Assembly (NCBI GenBank): GCA_031359995.1 | Contig: JANMAT010000098.1 | Coordinates: forward strand, 1-44,569 | Source: JANMAT01 sp031359995 | GTDB taxonomy: Bacteria; Actinomycetota; Acidimicrobiia; Acidimicrobiales; Ilumatobacteraceae | Length of the DNA: 44,569 nucleotides | Direction: 5' to 3' | Shown here: positions 24,601-32,105 of the stretch, piece after piece | How positions within the stretch are numbered: position 1 is the first letter of the stretch | How the letters are laid out: the number at the start of each line of letters is the position of its first letter | Position numbers and translations under genes: made by a program | The notes under the pieces: model-generated | Told to the model about the DNA's origin: nothing | Databases searched by the model: none | What the model saw: the letters and a program-made list of their open reading frames with translations, nothing else

Positions 24601-25984
24601 CCATGACCGGGACGTCGGGCAACTCGGCGTGCCCGGCGACGAGGCGCGCCAGCTCCTCGTCGGCGCCGTCGCCCGGGACGAGCCAGCGGGCACCGGTCCA
24701 CGCCACGTCGCCGCGGCCGAGGGCGACCCGCCCCGCATCGGGGTGGCGGCGGCGGCGCTCCCAGAGGCGGGCCGAGCGGCCGACGGAGCGTCTCACGGCG
24801 ACGGCCAGCTCGGGTTGATCCTGCGCCGCGGCGCACGCGTCGGCATGGGCGAGCGCCACCGCCCGCGCCCGATCGGCGCGCGCCGACGCCAACTGGCGCT
24901 GATGGGTCTGGCGGGCCCGTCGGGCCACCCACCGCTGCTGCGCCGCGGTGATCAGGGTGGCGACGGCACCGACACCGGCGAGGACCAGGAAGAGCATCTG
25001 GTGCAGCACCAGCGCGGCCACGCCGGCCCCGAGCACGGACACGACGGTCGGCACGAGGCCCACGCCCGTGCGGGCCACGACCGCCCGAGCGGGCAGGGCC
25101 GGCAGAGCCGACAGGGGTGCCTCGTCGGGCCGGGCTGGTCGCGGCGGCCGGTTGACCGCGCGGGTCCACGGCGTGGCACCCGGCGCGGTGACGACCGGCG
25201 GTTCGGCCACCGGCGCGCCGGTGCGGACGACGGCGCGGTGGGGGCCGACCACGACGCCGCTGGTGCCCACCGTGGCGTCGGAGCCCAGCGGCGTCCCCGT
25301 CGTCGTGCCGTCGGGTGCCACCACCACCAGGGCGGACCGACGCACGAGGTGGTGGCCGGCCGAGAGGGGTTCGGTGGTGCCGGCATCAGGACCGGTGATC
25401 CCCACGAGGTGGGCGACCGGGGCGGCGGCCGACGCCGGCGGCCGGGCCGGGCCGACGGCGCTGCCCCGGCCGATGCCGGTGGCCTCGAGCACGGCGTCGG
25501 CCGGCCACCACCGGCCGTCGATGGCCAGGCCCACCCCATCGGGCCAGCCGAGCAGCGCAGCGAGCACGCCGACCGACGAGGCGGGGCCGAGCCCCTCGAC
25601 CACCACCTCGTCGGCGACGTCGACCGGTCCGCCGACCGGACGAGCTGCACCGGTGCCGCCGGGGTCCAGGGGCACCACGCGCACCAGTTCGAGCGGCACG
25701 CTGGCCGCCACCGCCACCTGGGGTGCCACCACCACCTCGACCAGGCGACGGGCCCGGCCGACGTCACCTGCGGTCAGGAGCAGCGCCAGATCCCGAGCAC
25801 GACCCCCGTCACCGCAGGTGACGCACCACCAGGTGGACGCGGCAACCCCCGCCAGCACGGAGGGTTCGTGCGAGCCCGGCGGGTGGCGGGGGCTCGGACA
25901 CGGCCAGCGCCCGGCCGCGTCGGCCGGGCCGAGCACGGCGCTCAGCTCCGGACGGGCGAAGGGGGACGGGTCACGGACGGACAT
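21623..25984 (-). CDS. FtsK/EssC-like triple-ATPase protein with N-terminal CHC2-like zinc finger
   Basis: A 1453-residue protein. (1) Residues 29-57 form C-x4-H-x19-C-x2-C followed by G-D-G-G-R-A-R-D-L-A-L-L-L, the look of a DnaG CHC2 zinc finger. (2) A beta-rich region follows with a weak FHA-like part (G-P-D-A-G...S-G-V-V-V-G-P-H-R-A-V-V). (3) Two membrane segments lie at about 305-347. (4) FtsK/SpoIIIE ATPase 1 has G-T-T-G-A-G-K721-S and L-L-I-D-Y-K-G-G / V-V-V-D-E-F. (5) A degenerate second ATPase (G-A-G-A-A-T-L-S in place of the P-loop). (6) A third ATPase has G-P-A-R-A-G-K1293-S-T and V-A-I-D-D-A-D. Parts 3-6 are the EccC/EssC plan of type VII secretion motors. No WXG100 or other ESX gene is nearby. 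GTG 26026 is an alternative start. Confidence 0.8.
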   Translation of the reverse strand: MSVRDPSPFARPELSAVLGPADAAGRWPCPSPRHPPGSHEPSVLAGVAASTWWCVTCGDGGRARDLALLLTAGDVGRARRLVEVVVAPQVAVAASVPLELVRVVPLDPGGTGAARPVGGPVDVADEVVVEGLGPASSVGVLAALLGWPDGVGLAIDGRWWPADAVLEATGIGRGSAVGPARPPASAAAPVAHLVGITGPDAGTTEPLSAGHHLVRRSALVVVAPDGTTTGTPLGSDATVGTSGVVVGPHRAVVRTGAPVAEPPVVTAPGATPWTRAVNRPPRPARPDEAPLSALPALPARAVVARTGVGLVPTVVSVLGAGVAALVLHQMLFLVLAGVGAVATLITAAQQRWVARRARQTHQRQLASARADRARAVALAHADACAAAQDQPELAVAVRRSVGRSARLWERRRRHPDAGRVALGRGDVAWTGARWLVPGDGADEELARLVAGHAELPDVPVMVQLEPGTVVGIVGARPAARALARSMLLQLVVHEGPADRRVAVVTDDAVGPWRWVTWLPHAGGPGSAHGAVAAGAAAADRLLDAMTAPIDGGPGLVLVVDGAALAAARTSAARAVLAGRRGPAVALVVADQVDELPAACTHVVRLGVDGTAVLHTVAPSVRQPFRPAGAGEVTAAVVARALARFEDPERVDAGALPAVVALRDLLGPEATDGARLAASWTALGSDPAPRAPIGVAVDGVVELDLERDGPHALVAGTTGAGKSELLRSWVVGLAVRCPPHDLTFLLIDYKGGAAFDACASLPHVVGVVTDLDDALAERALRSLDAEVRRRERSLREAGAADLRAYRAGAGGAPGAEPLPRLVVVVDEFATLAAELPGFVSALVGVAQRGRSLGVHLVLATQRPAGAVTDDIRANTNLRVALRMQDAASSLDLVADRVAATFDRSRPGRVALRLGPGELLVAQTAHCTGPSAADPRAVTVVARDAPRPAVSPAGDATALDLLVATVQDAHRRLGGGAPRRPWLDPLPDALALDALPLGTVGWVDDPDHQRRVLLPGVAGSGNLVVLGAGAATLSLLLAVAVDAVRSAPPTGRHVYVIATHDAARWADAARLPAVGAVVAVHERDRIERLAVVLHDELQERRRRPDAARPELVLIVDGLASLRDALEDVAGADVWASFESVLGDGGAAGIHGVVAVDRVGALPGALAPAFPRRWVTAGAEGHDAVLWGVAHPRGAGAPVAGRIVVAGEQLVAQVAAVGDSDLAALVAVDRAGVERPLAIDALAAHVDARLLPSARRVADAWLVPFGLADGRRHEPAVLRVHDGEHVLVAGPARAGKSTTLAVLVAQRRAAEPGAAVVLVARRGPLAREPPAGVQLLSPEALASYHWPSGPLVVAIDDADTVDDPHGVLAALLTRPDTLVLASGRPEALRAAYGSWTQLLRRSRLGVLLRPQPDLDGDLLGAVLPRRRALASRPGHGYLVDDQGIQVVQVATSWRSA

Positions 25985-26041
25985 GTCCTCTCGTGTGCAC
26001 GACGCCGCCGGAAACGGAAACGACACCGGAGGATCCTGCGC

Positions 26042-26089
26042 GGTGAGACCTCCGGTGAGACCGGCGGTGAGACCTCCGGTGAGGGTCGC
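26042..26089. repeat. four tandem 12-bp repeats in a divergent promoter region
   Basis: GGTGAGACCTCC is found at 26042-26053 and 26066-26077, with GGTGAGACCGGC at 26054-26065 and the diverged GGTGAGGGTCGC at 26078-26089. The array fills the gap between the FtsK/EssC-like gene (minus) and the HTH gene (plus). Regular 12-bp spacing suggests repeated protein binding sites; this is inference. Confidence 0.7.
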
Positions 26090-26105
26090 CCGTCACGGTC
26101 ACGGC

Positions 26106-26966
26106 ATGACCACCATCGCTCCCACCGAGCCGACCGGCCGCCGTCCCGCGACCCGCCGGATCTCCACCGCCGGGGCCGACCTCCCCACCTTCACCATCGG
26201 CAACGTCGCCGCCGGACTCAACACCGACTGGCACCACCTGTGTGCCGACGCGGGCGTCGACCACCGGGTCGAGGTGTGGCCCGCCCCCTTCGGCGGACCA
26301 GGAGCCTCGCTGGAGCACACGCTGGCTCTGTGCGGCGGCGACCGGACCATCGACCTCGACGTGGCCGATGCCCACCTCGCCACGCTCGTGGCCCTCGCCG
26401 GCCACGACGACCTCGCCGCCCGCGTGGTCCTCCAGCGCATCGTGCCGGGGCTTGTGCGCGCCGCCCGTCGGCGTCGGCACCAGGGCGGCATGCGCCAGGC
26501 GTTCGACGACGTCGTGGCCAACGCGTGGGTCGTCATCCGCACCTACCCGCTGCAGCGTCGCCCGCGCCGCATCGCCGCCAACCTGTGCCGTGACGCCGAG
26601 TACCACGCCTTCGTCCGTCCCCACCGGCTCCGCTCGGGCGACGAGCAGCCGCAGGGGACGCTCCAGAGCGACCGGGCCGGTCGGCCAACGACGTCCGACC
26701 GGCCCGGCGCCCGCCGCACCAGCAGGACCGACGGGCGCGCCGCGGTCATGTGCACCGGCATGCCGGCGGCGGCCGACGAGGTCCGGGCCCTGCTGGCCGA
26801 CGCCCTGCTGTCGGGCATCGATCCCGCCGCGGTCGCCCTCGTGGTGACCATGCACCTCGAGGGCCGCCACCCGCGCGTGCTGGCCACCGAGCTCGCCGTG
26901 AGCGAGCGCACCGTCCGCAACCGGCGTGACGCCGTGGTCCGCCAGCTCGCGTCACTGGCCGCGTGA
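26106..26966 (+). CDS. sigma-factor-like helix-turn-helix protein
   Basis: A 286-residue protein. The central part (residues about 95-170: L-A-A-R-V-V-L-Q-R-I-V-P-G-L, A-F-D-D-V-V-A-N-A-W-V-V-I-R-T-Y-P, R-R-I-A-A-N-L-C-R-D-A-E-Y) resembles the helical region 2 of sigma-70 proteins. The C-terminus (A-L-V-V-T-M-H-L-E-G-R-H-P-R-V-L-A-T-E-L-A-V-S-E-R-T-V-R-N-R-R) is a region-4-like HTH. A basic, Ser/Thr/Arg-rich linker joins them. It probably binds DNA and may direct transcription; full sigma function is uncertain because no clear -10 recognition motif is visible. It diverges from the FtsK/EssC-like gene over the 12-bp repeats, which could be its targets. No ribosome binding site is seen. Confidence 0.6.
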   Translation: MTTIAPTEPTGRRPATRRISTAGADLPTFTIGNVAAGLNTDWHHLCADAGVDHRVEVWPAPFGGPGASLEHTLALCGGDRTIDLDVADAHLATLVALAGHDDLAARVVLQRIVPGLVRAARRRRHQGGMRQAFDDVVANAWVVIRTYPLQRRPRRIAANLCRDAEYHAFVRPHRLRSGDEQPQGTLQSDRAGRPTTSDRPGARRTSRTDGRAAVMCTGMPAAADEVRALLADALLSGIDPAAVALVVTMHLEGRHPRVLATELAVSERTVRNRRDAVVRQLASLAA

Positions 26967-26990
26967 CCGGGCCGGTCGATCGTGCCCGCG

Positions 26991-29729
26991 TCATGCCTCC
27001 GACTTGCGCAGCAGCGCCCGGTCGTAGCTGGCCCGCAGGGCCGGGTTCGTCAGGGTCTCGTAGGCCACCCGCAGGCGGGCCACCAGCGCCAGGTTGCCGC
27101 TCGTGACGGCGGCCCGCATCGACTGTCCGTAGGCGGCGGCGAGCTCGTCGAGCGACGCCCGGCGGGGCACCGCCAGCAGGTCGTAGAAGCTGCCCAGGCT
27201 CGGCCCGTGGTTCGACGCGTGCACGTGCAGGTCCGACACCGTGCGGTCCTGCAACCAGGCGGTGATGGCGTCGCCCGCCGCCGGCCGGGCGTAGTACCAA
27301 CCCTGCGCCGAGTCGCAGCCCAGGTCCACCAGCGCCTGGTGCGTCACCAGATCCTCCACGCCCTCGGCCACCACGCCCAGGCGCAGGTCGCGCGCCAGCC
27401 GGGTCAGGTTGCCCACGATGGCGTAGGCGTCGGCGTCGTGGCGCATGGCGCCCACGAACGACTTGTCGATCTTCAGCTCCTGAATGGGCAGATCGCGCAG
27501 CAAGCGGATCGACGAGTGACCGGTGCCGAAGTCGTCGAGCGCGATGCGCACCCCCAGCTGGAGCAGCCTGGCCAACGCGTCCCGGGCCAGGTTCGGGTTG
27601 GCCAACGCTGCGTTCTCGGTGAGCTCCAACGTCACCAGACCCGGCGGCAGGTGGTAGCGGCTCAACGCCTCGCTCACCACCACCGCCAGGTCCGGGTCGG
27701 CCAGGTTGCGGGCGCTCATGTTCACGGCCACGCCCAGCACCAGACCCTGGTTGTGCCAGGTGCGGGCCTGGGCCAGCGACAGGTTGAGCACCTCCTTGAA
27801 CAGCGGGCCGGCCAGGCCCGAGTGCTCGGCCTGGCTGATGAACTTGTCGGGCGGCACCAGCTCGGCGTGGCCGCGGTTCCACCGCACCAACGCCTCCACC
27901 CCGGCCACCATGCCGGTCGCCAGGTCGATCTTGGGCTGGAAGTGCATCACCAGCTCGCCGGTCTGGATGCCGCGCTGCAGTGCCGCGGTCACGCTCAGCT
28001 GGTCGGGGCTGTGGGGGTCGAGCGCCGACACGTAGCGCACCAGGCGGGCGTGGTTGCGCTTGGCCTCGTACATGGCCACGTCGGCCCGGCGCAGCAGGCT
28101 GTCGATGTCGGCGCCGTCCTCGGGCGCGACCACCGCGCCCATCGACGCCTCCACCAGCACCTCCACGCCGTCCACCGAGAAGCGGTCCTGGAACGCGGCG
28201 GGCACCTGCTCGGCCAGCGCCATGGCGCCGGCGACGGAGCCGGCGGGCGGCAGCACCACCACGAACTCGTCGCCACCGAGCCGGGCCACCAGGCTGCCCA
28301 GCGGCAGGGCGCGGGCCATGCGGTTGGCCACGTGCACGAGCAGCCGGTCGCCGGCGGCGTGGCCCAGGGTGTCGTTCACCTCCTTGAAGCGGTCGAGGTC
28401 GATGAGCACCAGCGCCACCGACTCCAGCCGCTCGGCGGCGGCGCCGATCACGTCGGGCAGCAACCGCGCCAGCTGCCGACGGTTGGGCAGGCCGGTGAGG
28501 TCGTCGTGGTGGGCCTGGTGGTCGCGCATGTCGAGCTCGCGATGCAGGCGATCGGCCAGGTGGGCGCGCGTCAGCCACAGGCCGAGGTGCTGGGCCAGCG
28601 CCTCGCACAGCTCCAGATCGGGCGGCCCGAAGTTGTTCCCCTGCCCCGGTCGGTCGATCACGGTGAGCACGCCCACGGCCAGGCCGTCCTGGCCGAGCGG
28701 CACCTGGATCAGCTGGCGGGCCTCGTAGCGGGCCAGCTCGCCCACTGCCTCGGCGCCGTAGGCCGGCGTCACCAGCTCGGGGCCGCCCATCGGTCCCGAC
28801 AGCAGCTGGCGCTCCAGCGGCGACAGGCCGCCGTTCACCGAGCCCTCGCCGTCGCTCGACAGGCGTACCACGTCACCGGCGTGGTTGTTCGTCTCCAGCA
28901 CCAGGTCCACCCGCCGCGCGTTCAACAGCTCGGCCAGTTGCACCAGGATGTCGGCGGCACCGGTGTGGCCCACGTCGATCGTGCGTTCGAGCAACGACGA
29001 GAACGAGTACAGGCCCTTGGTGCGCTGGTAGCGCTGCTCCACCACGGTGTAGCGCCGCATGACGAACACGAGCCCGATGATGACCCCCGCCGGGCCGACG
29101 GTCAGCACCGGGTTGTGGACACCCAGGTCCACGATGGCCACGGCGACGATGGTGTTGAGCACCGCGGTGGTCAGCGAGCCGATCGCGGCCGCCTGGGTCG
29201 CCTTCCGATCGACCCGGGCGCCGCGGACCCGGCTCGCCACGATCACCATCGCCACGATCCCGAGACCACTGACGGCCGCGGTTGCGACCAGCACGGCCAC
29301 CAGGTGCTGATCGCCGCGCGCCCACGAGAGGTGGTTGACCGCGCTGAACACGGCCAGCGCGGTGGTGGTCTCCCAAGCGCTCCAGGCCAGGTTCGCCGCC
29401 CGCAGTTCGGCTCCCGACTGGCTACGCATCTCGACGAGGAACGACGCGAGGAGTCGCACGGCAAGTAGCTGCCACGACCTCAGGGCCAGGAGACCGATGA
29501 CGAGCGGGAGCTCGAGCATCATGAAGAACGCCGAAACACGACCGAACTCGACGACGGCGGGGAACTCGGTCACGAAGACGTACAGCACCCCGACGACCGC
29601 CATCATCCACCACGACGGTCGCTCGTTGGCGGCGTGGTGGGGGAGCGTGAACCAGGTGAGGCCGGCGAGAAGAGCGAACGCGACCGCGAGCCACCACGTG
29701 CCCCGCCTTATCTCACGCTCGGTTGCCAC
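26991..29729 (-). CDS. membrane GAF-GGDEF-EAL protein with C-terminal J-like domain
   Basis: A protein of about 912 residues. The N-terminal 230 residues hold some seven membrane segments (MASE-like sensor). A GAF-like region follows (L-L-N-A-R-R-V-D-L-V to L-A-Q-H-L-G-L-W). The GGDEF domain has G-G-D-E-F intact at 485-489; no RxxD inhibitory site precedes it. The EAL domain has E-A-L at 612-614, D-D-F-G-T-G, K-I-D-K-S-F-V and A-E-G-V-E-D, so all key residues are there. Both synthesis and breakdown of c-di-GMP are possible. From residue 846, S-F-Y-D-L-L-A-V-P-R-R-A-S-L-D-E-L and R-V-A-Y-E-T-L-T-N-P-A-L-R-A-S-Y-D-R follow the J-domain pattern without HPD. The start is uncertain: GTG 29729 avoids overlap; ATG 29855 would overlap the MFS gene. 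Confidence 0.85.
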   Translation of the reverse strand: MATEREIRRGTWWLAVAFALLAGLTWFTLPHHAANERPSWWMMAVVGVLYVFVTEFPAVVEFGRVSAFFMMLELPLVIGLLALRSWQLLAVRLLASFLVEMRSQSGAELRAANLAWSAWETTTALAVFSAVNHLSWARGDQHLVAVLVATAAVSGLGIVAMVIVASRVRGARVDRKATQAAAIGSLTTAVLNTIVAVAIVDLGVHNPVLTVGPAGVIIGLVFVMRRYTVVEQRYQRTKGLYSFSSLLERTIDVGHTGAADILVQLAELLNARRVDLVLETNNHAGDVVRLSSDGEGSVNGGLSPLERQLLSGPMGGPELVTPAYGAEAVGELARYEARQLIQVPLGQDGLAVGVLTVIDRPGQGNNFGPPDLELCEALAQHLGLWLTRAHLADRLHRELDMRDHQAHHDDLTGLPNRRQLARLLPDVIGAAAERLESVALVLIDLDRFKEVNDTLGHAAGDRLLVHVANRMARALPLGSLVARLGGDEFVVVLPPAGSVAGAMALAEQVPAAFQDRFSVDGVEVLVEASMGAVVAPEDGADIDSLLRRADVAMYEAKRNHARLVRYVSALDPHSPDQLSVTAALQRGIQTGELVMHFQPKIDLATGMVAGVEALVRWNRGHAELVPPDKFISQAEHSGLAGPLFKEVLNLSLAQARTWHNQGLVLGVAVNMSARNLADPDLAVVVSEALSRYHLPPGLVTLELTENAALANPNLARDALARLLQLGVRIALDDFGTGHSSIRLLRDLPIQELKIDKSFVGAMRHDADAYAIVGNLTRLARDLRLGVVAEGVEDLVTHQALVDLGCDSAQGWYYARPAAGDAITAWLQDRTVSDLHVHASNHGPSLGSFYDLLAVPRRASLDELAAAYGQSMRAAVTSGNLALVARLRVAYETLTNPALRASYDRALLRKSEA

Positions 29730-29841
29730 GTCGGGTCCATCGGCCCCTCCTCGCGGCCAACCAAGCGACCAGAACAGCTCTTGACCCCCACGCCACCAGC
29801 GCGGAACGTCAGGTAGGTCGAGCAGGCCCCGGTCGAGCACA

Positions 29842-31104
29842 ATGGCGGCCCGCATGCGAGCCGCCGAGCAACCATCGTCCCGACGTCTCGACCGCGTGAC
29901 GACACGGCTCGTGACGGCTACCGGGGTCTCGGCCGTGGGTGATGGCCTCGCCGATGTCGCGCTCGGCCTGTTCGCCTTGTCGCTCACCTCGGACGCCCGG
30001 CTGGTCACCGGGGTGTTCGTGGCATCCCGACTTCCGTGGCTGATCCTCGGTCACACCGTCGCCAACGCGGTCGACCGCGTGCGTCGGCCGGCCTACTTCA
30101 TGCTCGCCGCCGACGCCGCCCGCGCGCTCCTGCTCGTCGTCACCACCGTGCTCGTGGCCTCCGGTCACGCCAACCTGCCCCTGCTCTACGTGACCGCGCT
30201 CGTCATCGGCACGGGCGAGATCGCCCACAGCGCAGCAGCCCAGGTGCTGCTCCCGGTCATCGCCTCGGGCGACGCGCTCGCCAAGGCCAACGGCTACATC
30301 GGCGCCTCGCTCAGCGCCGGCTACGGCATCGTCGGCCCGGCGCTCGGCGGGGTCATCTTCGGCGTCGGCCGAGCGCTGCCGTTCGGCGCCGACGCCGCCA
30401 GCTTCGCCGCATCGGGCGCATTGCTGCTCCCCCTGCGCTCGGTGCTCGTCGATCCGGCCACCGACGTCGCCACCCCCGACCGGGCGACGCCGGACGCCAC
30501 GGAGCCGACGGCACGCGCCGCCCGCCCGATCCTCGGCAACCCGCTGCTACGGGTGCTGCTGGCGCAGCTCCTCGTGCTCGTGTTCGGACAGTCGATGGTG
30601 CTGAGCACCCTGCCGATCTTCGGGCGCGCCCACCTGGGACTCTCCAGCCTCGTGTACGGACTCGTCCTCGGCGCTTCGGCCATCGGCAACGTGGCGGGCA
30701 GCATGGCCGCACCGCGTCTGTGGGCCGGTCGCCGCCACACGGTGGCACTGCTGTTGACCAGCGGGCTGCTCACCGGCGGCACGTATGTCGTGATGGCCAC
30801 CATCAGGAACCTCCCGGTGGCCATCGTCATGCTCACCCTCGAGGGTGTGGCCATCGGGGTGCTCAACACCGTCTCGCCGACCCTGCGCATGGAGCACGCT
30901 CCGGCCGCGACGCGGGCCAGGGTGGCGACGTCGTTCACCCAGCTGATCTTCATCATGCAACCCGTGGGCGCCGTGGTGGCCGGCCTCGTGACCAGCCAGT
31001 ACGGCGTCACGGCGGCGTTTGGGCTGGCGGGGTCACTGATGATCCTGGTGATGCTGCTGACGGACCAGGCGTTGCGACGGGCGGTCGCCCTGGTCGGTGC
31101 GTGA
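29842..31104 (+). CDS. MFS transporter
   Basis: A 420-residue protein with about twelve hydrophobic segments. V-S-A-V-G-D-G-L-A-D-V-A-L-G-L-F begins TM1, and V-A-S-R-L-P-W-L-I-L-G-H-T-V-A-N-A-V-D-R-V-R-R is the cytoplasmic loop 2-3 signature of the major facilitator superfamily (MFS_3/enterobactin-exporter-like). A charged, low-complexity loop (D-P-A-T-D-V-A-T-P-D-R-A-T) splits the two six-helix halves. Members export drugs or metabolites by proton antiport; the substrate is unknown. ATG 29842 and ATG 29854 are both possible; CACAAT at 29838-29843 as -10 would favour the second. It diverges from the c-di-GMP gene across 112 bp. Confidence 0.85.
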   Translation: MAARMRAAEQPSSRRLDRVTTRLVTATGVSAVGDGLADVALGLFALSLTSDARLVTGVFVASRLPWLILGHTVANAVDRVRRPAYFMLAADAARALLLVVTTVLVASGHANLPLLYVTALVIGTGEIAHSAAAQVLLPVIASGDALAKANGYIGASLSAGYGIVGPALGGVIFGVGRALPFGADAASFAASGALLLPLRSVLVDPATDVATPDRATPDATEPTARAARPILGNPLLRVLLAQLLVLVFGQSMVLSTLPIFGRAHLGLSSLVYGLVLGASAIGNVAGSMAAPRLWAGRRHTVALLLTSGLLTGGTYVVMATIRNLPVAIVMLTLEGVAIGVLNTVSPTLRMEHAPAATRARVATSFTQLIFIMQPVGAVVAGLVTSQYGVTAAFGLAGSLMILVMLLTDQALRRAVALVGA

Positions 31105-31157
31105 GCCCCACGCTCGACGGTGGCACCGGTCGGGCCGCGGCCTAGGCTGGGCCCCTC

Positions 31158-32105
31158 ATGACGTCGCCGACCGCCTCCGCTGGCCCGATCCAGTCGAACG
31201 ATCCCTGCTGGTGCGACAGCGGGCGGAAGTACAAGCGGTGCCACAAGCCGCTCGAGGGCCGGGTGCAGCCCGGCGTGATCAGCCCCATGATGACGTGGCC
31301 GGCCCACCTCGAGCGGCCGCCCTACGCCGACTCCGGCCAGGTGAAGCGCGTGGCCGAACCGCGGGTGAAGTCGCCCGAGGTCATCGCGGCCATGCGCACC
31401 ACCTGCCGCATCGCCGCAGAGATCCTGCAGCTCGCCGGTGCCCACGTGGCCGTCGGCATGACCACCGACGAGGTCGACCGCTACGTGCACCAACTGCACC
31501 TCGAGCGCGAGGCGTACCCGAGCCCGTTGAACTACTCGGGCTATCCCAAGAGCGTGTGCACGAGCGTCAACGAGATCATCTGCCACGGCATCCCCGACTC
31601 GCGCCCGCTGGCCGACGGTGACATCGTCAACCTCGACGTGACCGCCTTCAAGTTCGGCGTGCACGGCGACACCAACGCCACGTTCTGCGTCGGCGACGTC
31701 GACGACGAGAGCCGCGCGCTCATCGAGGTCACGCACGAGTGCCTGGAACGCGGCATCGAGGCGGTGAAGCCGGGCCGGCCCATCAACGAGATCGGGCGGG
31801 CCATCGAGGCCCATGCCGCCAAGCACCGTTACGGCGTCGTGCGCTCGTTCATCGGGCACGGCATCGGCGAGCAGTTCCACACCGATCTCCAGATCCCGCA
31901 CTACTACGACCCGCGCGCCGACACGATCATGCGCACCGGCATGACGTTCACCATCGAGCCGATGATCACCCTCGGCCGTCACCAGCACGTGCTGTGGGAC
32001 GACGACTGGACCGCGGCCACCATCGACGGCAAGCGCACCGCCCAGTTCGAGCACACCGTGCTCGTCACCGACGACGGTGTCGAGGTCCTCACCCGACTCG
32101 GTTGA
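31158..32105 (+). CDS. map: type I methionine aminopeptidase with SEC-C zinc motif
   Basis: A 315-residue enzyme that removes the N-terminal Met from new proteins. The N-terminal C-W-C-D-S-G-R-K-Y-K-R-C-H is a SEC-C zinc motif, typical of the actinobacterial long MetAP (type 1c). The pita-bread catalytic core has V-N-E-I-I-C-H-G-I-P, N-L-D-V-T (first metal Asp), G-D-T-N-A-T-F (second Asp), S-F-I-G-H-G-I-G-E-Q-F-H (metal His), F-T-I-E-P-M (Glu) and Q-F-E-H-T (Glu): all five ligands are present. TAGGCT at 31143-31148 lies 9 nt before the ATG. Its 3' end overlaps the convergent methyltransferase gene by 17 bp. Confidence 0.92.
   Translation: MTSPTASAGPIQSNDPCWCDSGRKYKRCHKPLEGRVQPGVISPMMTWPAHLERPPYADSGQVKRVAEPRVKSPEVIAAMRTTCRIAAEILQLAGAHVAVGMTTDEVDRYVHQLHLEREAYPSPLNYSGYPKSVCTSVNEIICHGIPDSRPLADGDIVNLDVTAFKFGVHGDTNATFCVGDVDDESRALIEVTHECLERGIEAVKPGRPINEIGRAIEAHAAKHRYGVVRSFIGHGIGEQFHTDLQIPHYYDPRADTIMRTGMTFTIEPMITLGRHQHVLWDDDWTAATIDGKRTAQFEHTVLVTDDGVEVLTRLG

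Noticed and set aside
22811..26593. Long plus-strand open frames opposite the FtsK/EssC-like gene
   Set aside because: Composition is low-complexity (Gly, Arg, His, Asp, Thr) with no domains, typical of the reverse strand of high-GC genes; the minus-strand frame has Walker motifs.
29708..29905. A 65-codon minus-strand frame between the c-di-GMP gene and the MFS gene
   Set aside because: It overlaps the MFS start and the start region of the GGDEF-EAL gene and shows no domain or coding character.
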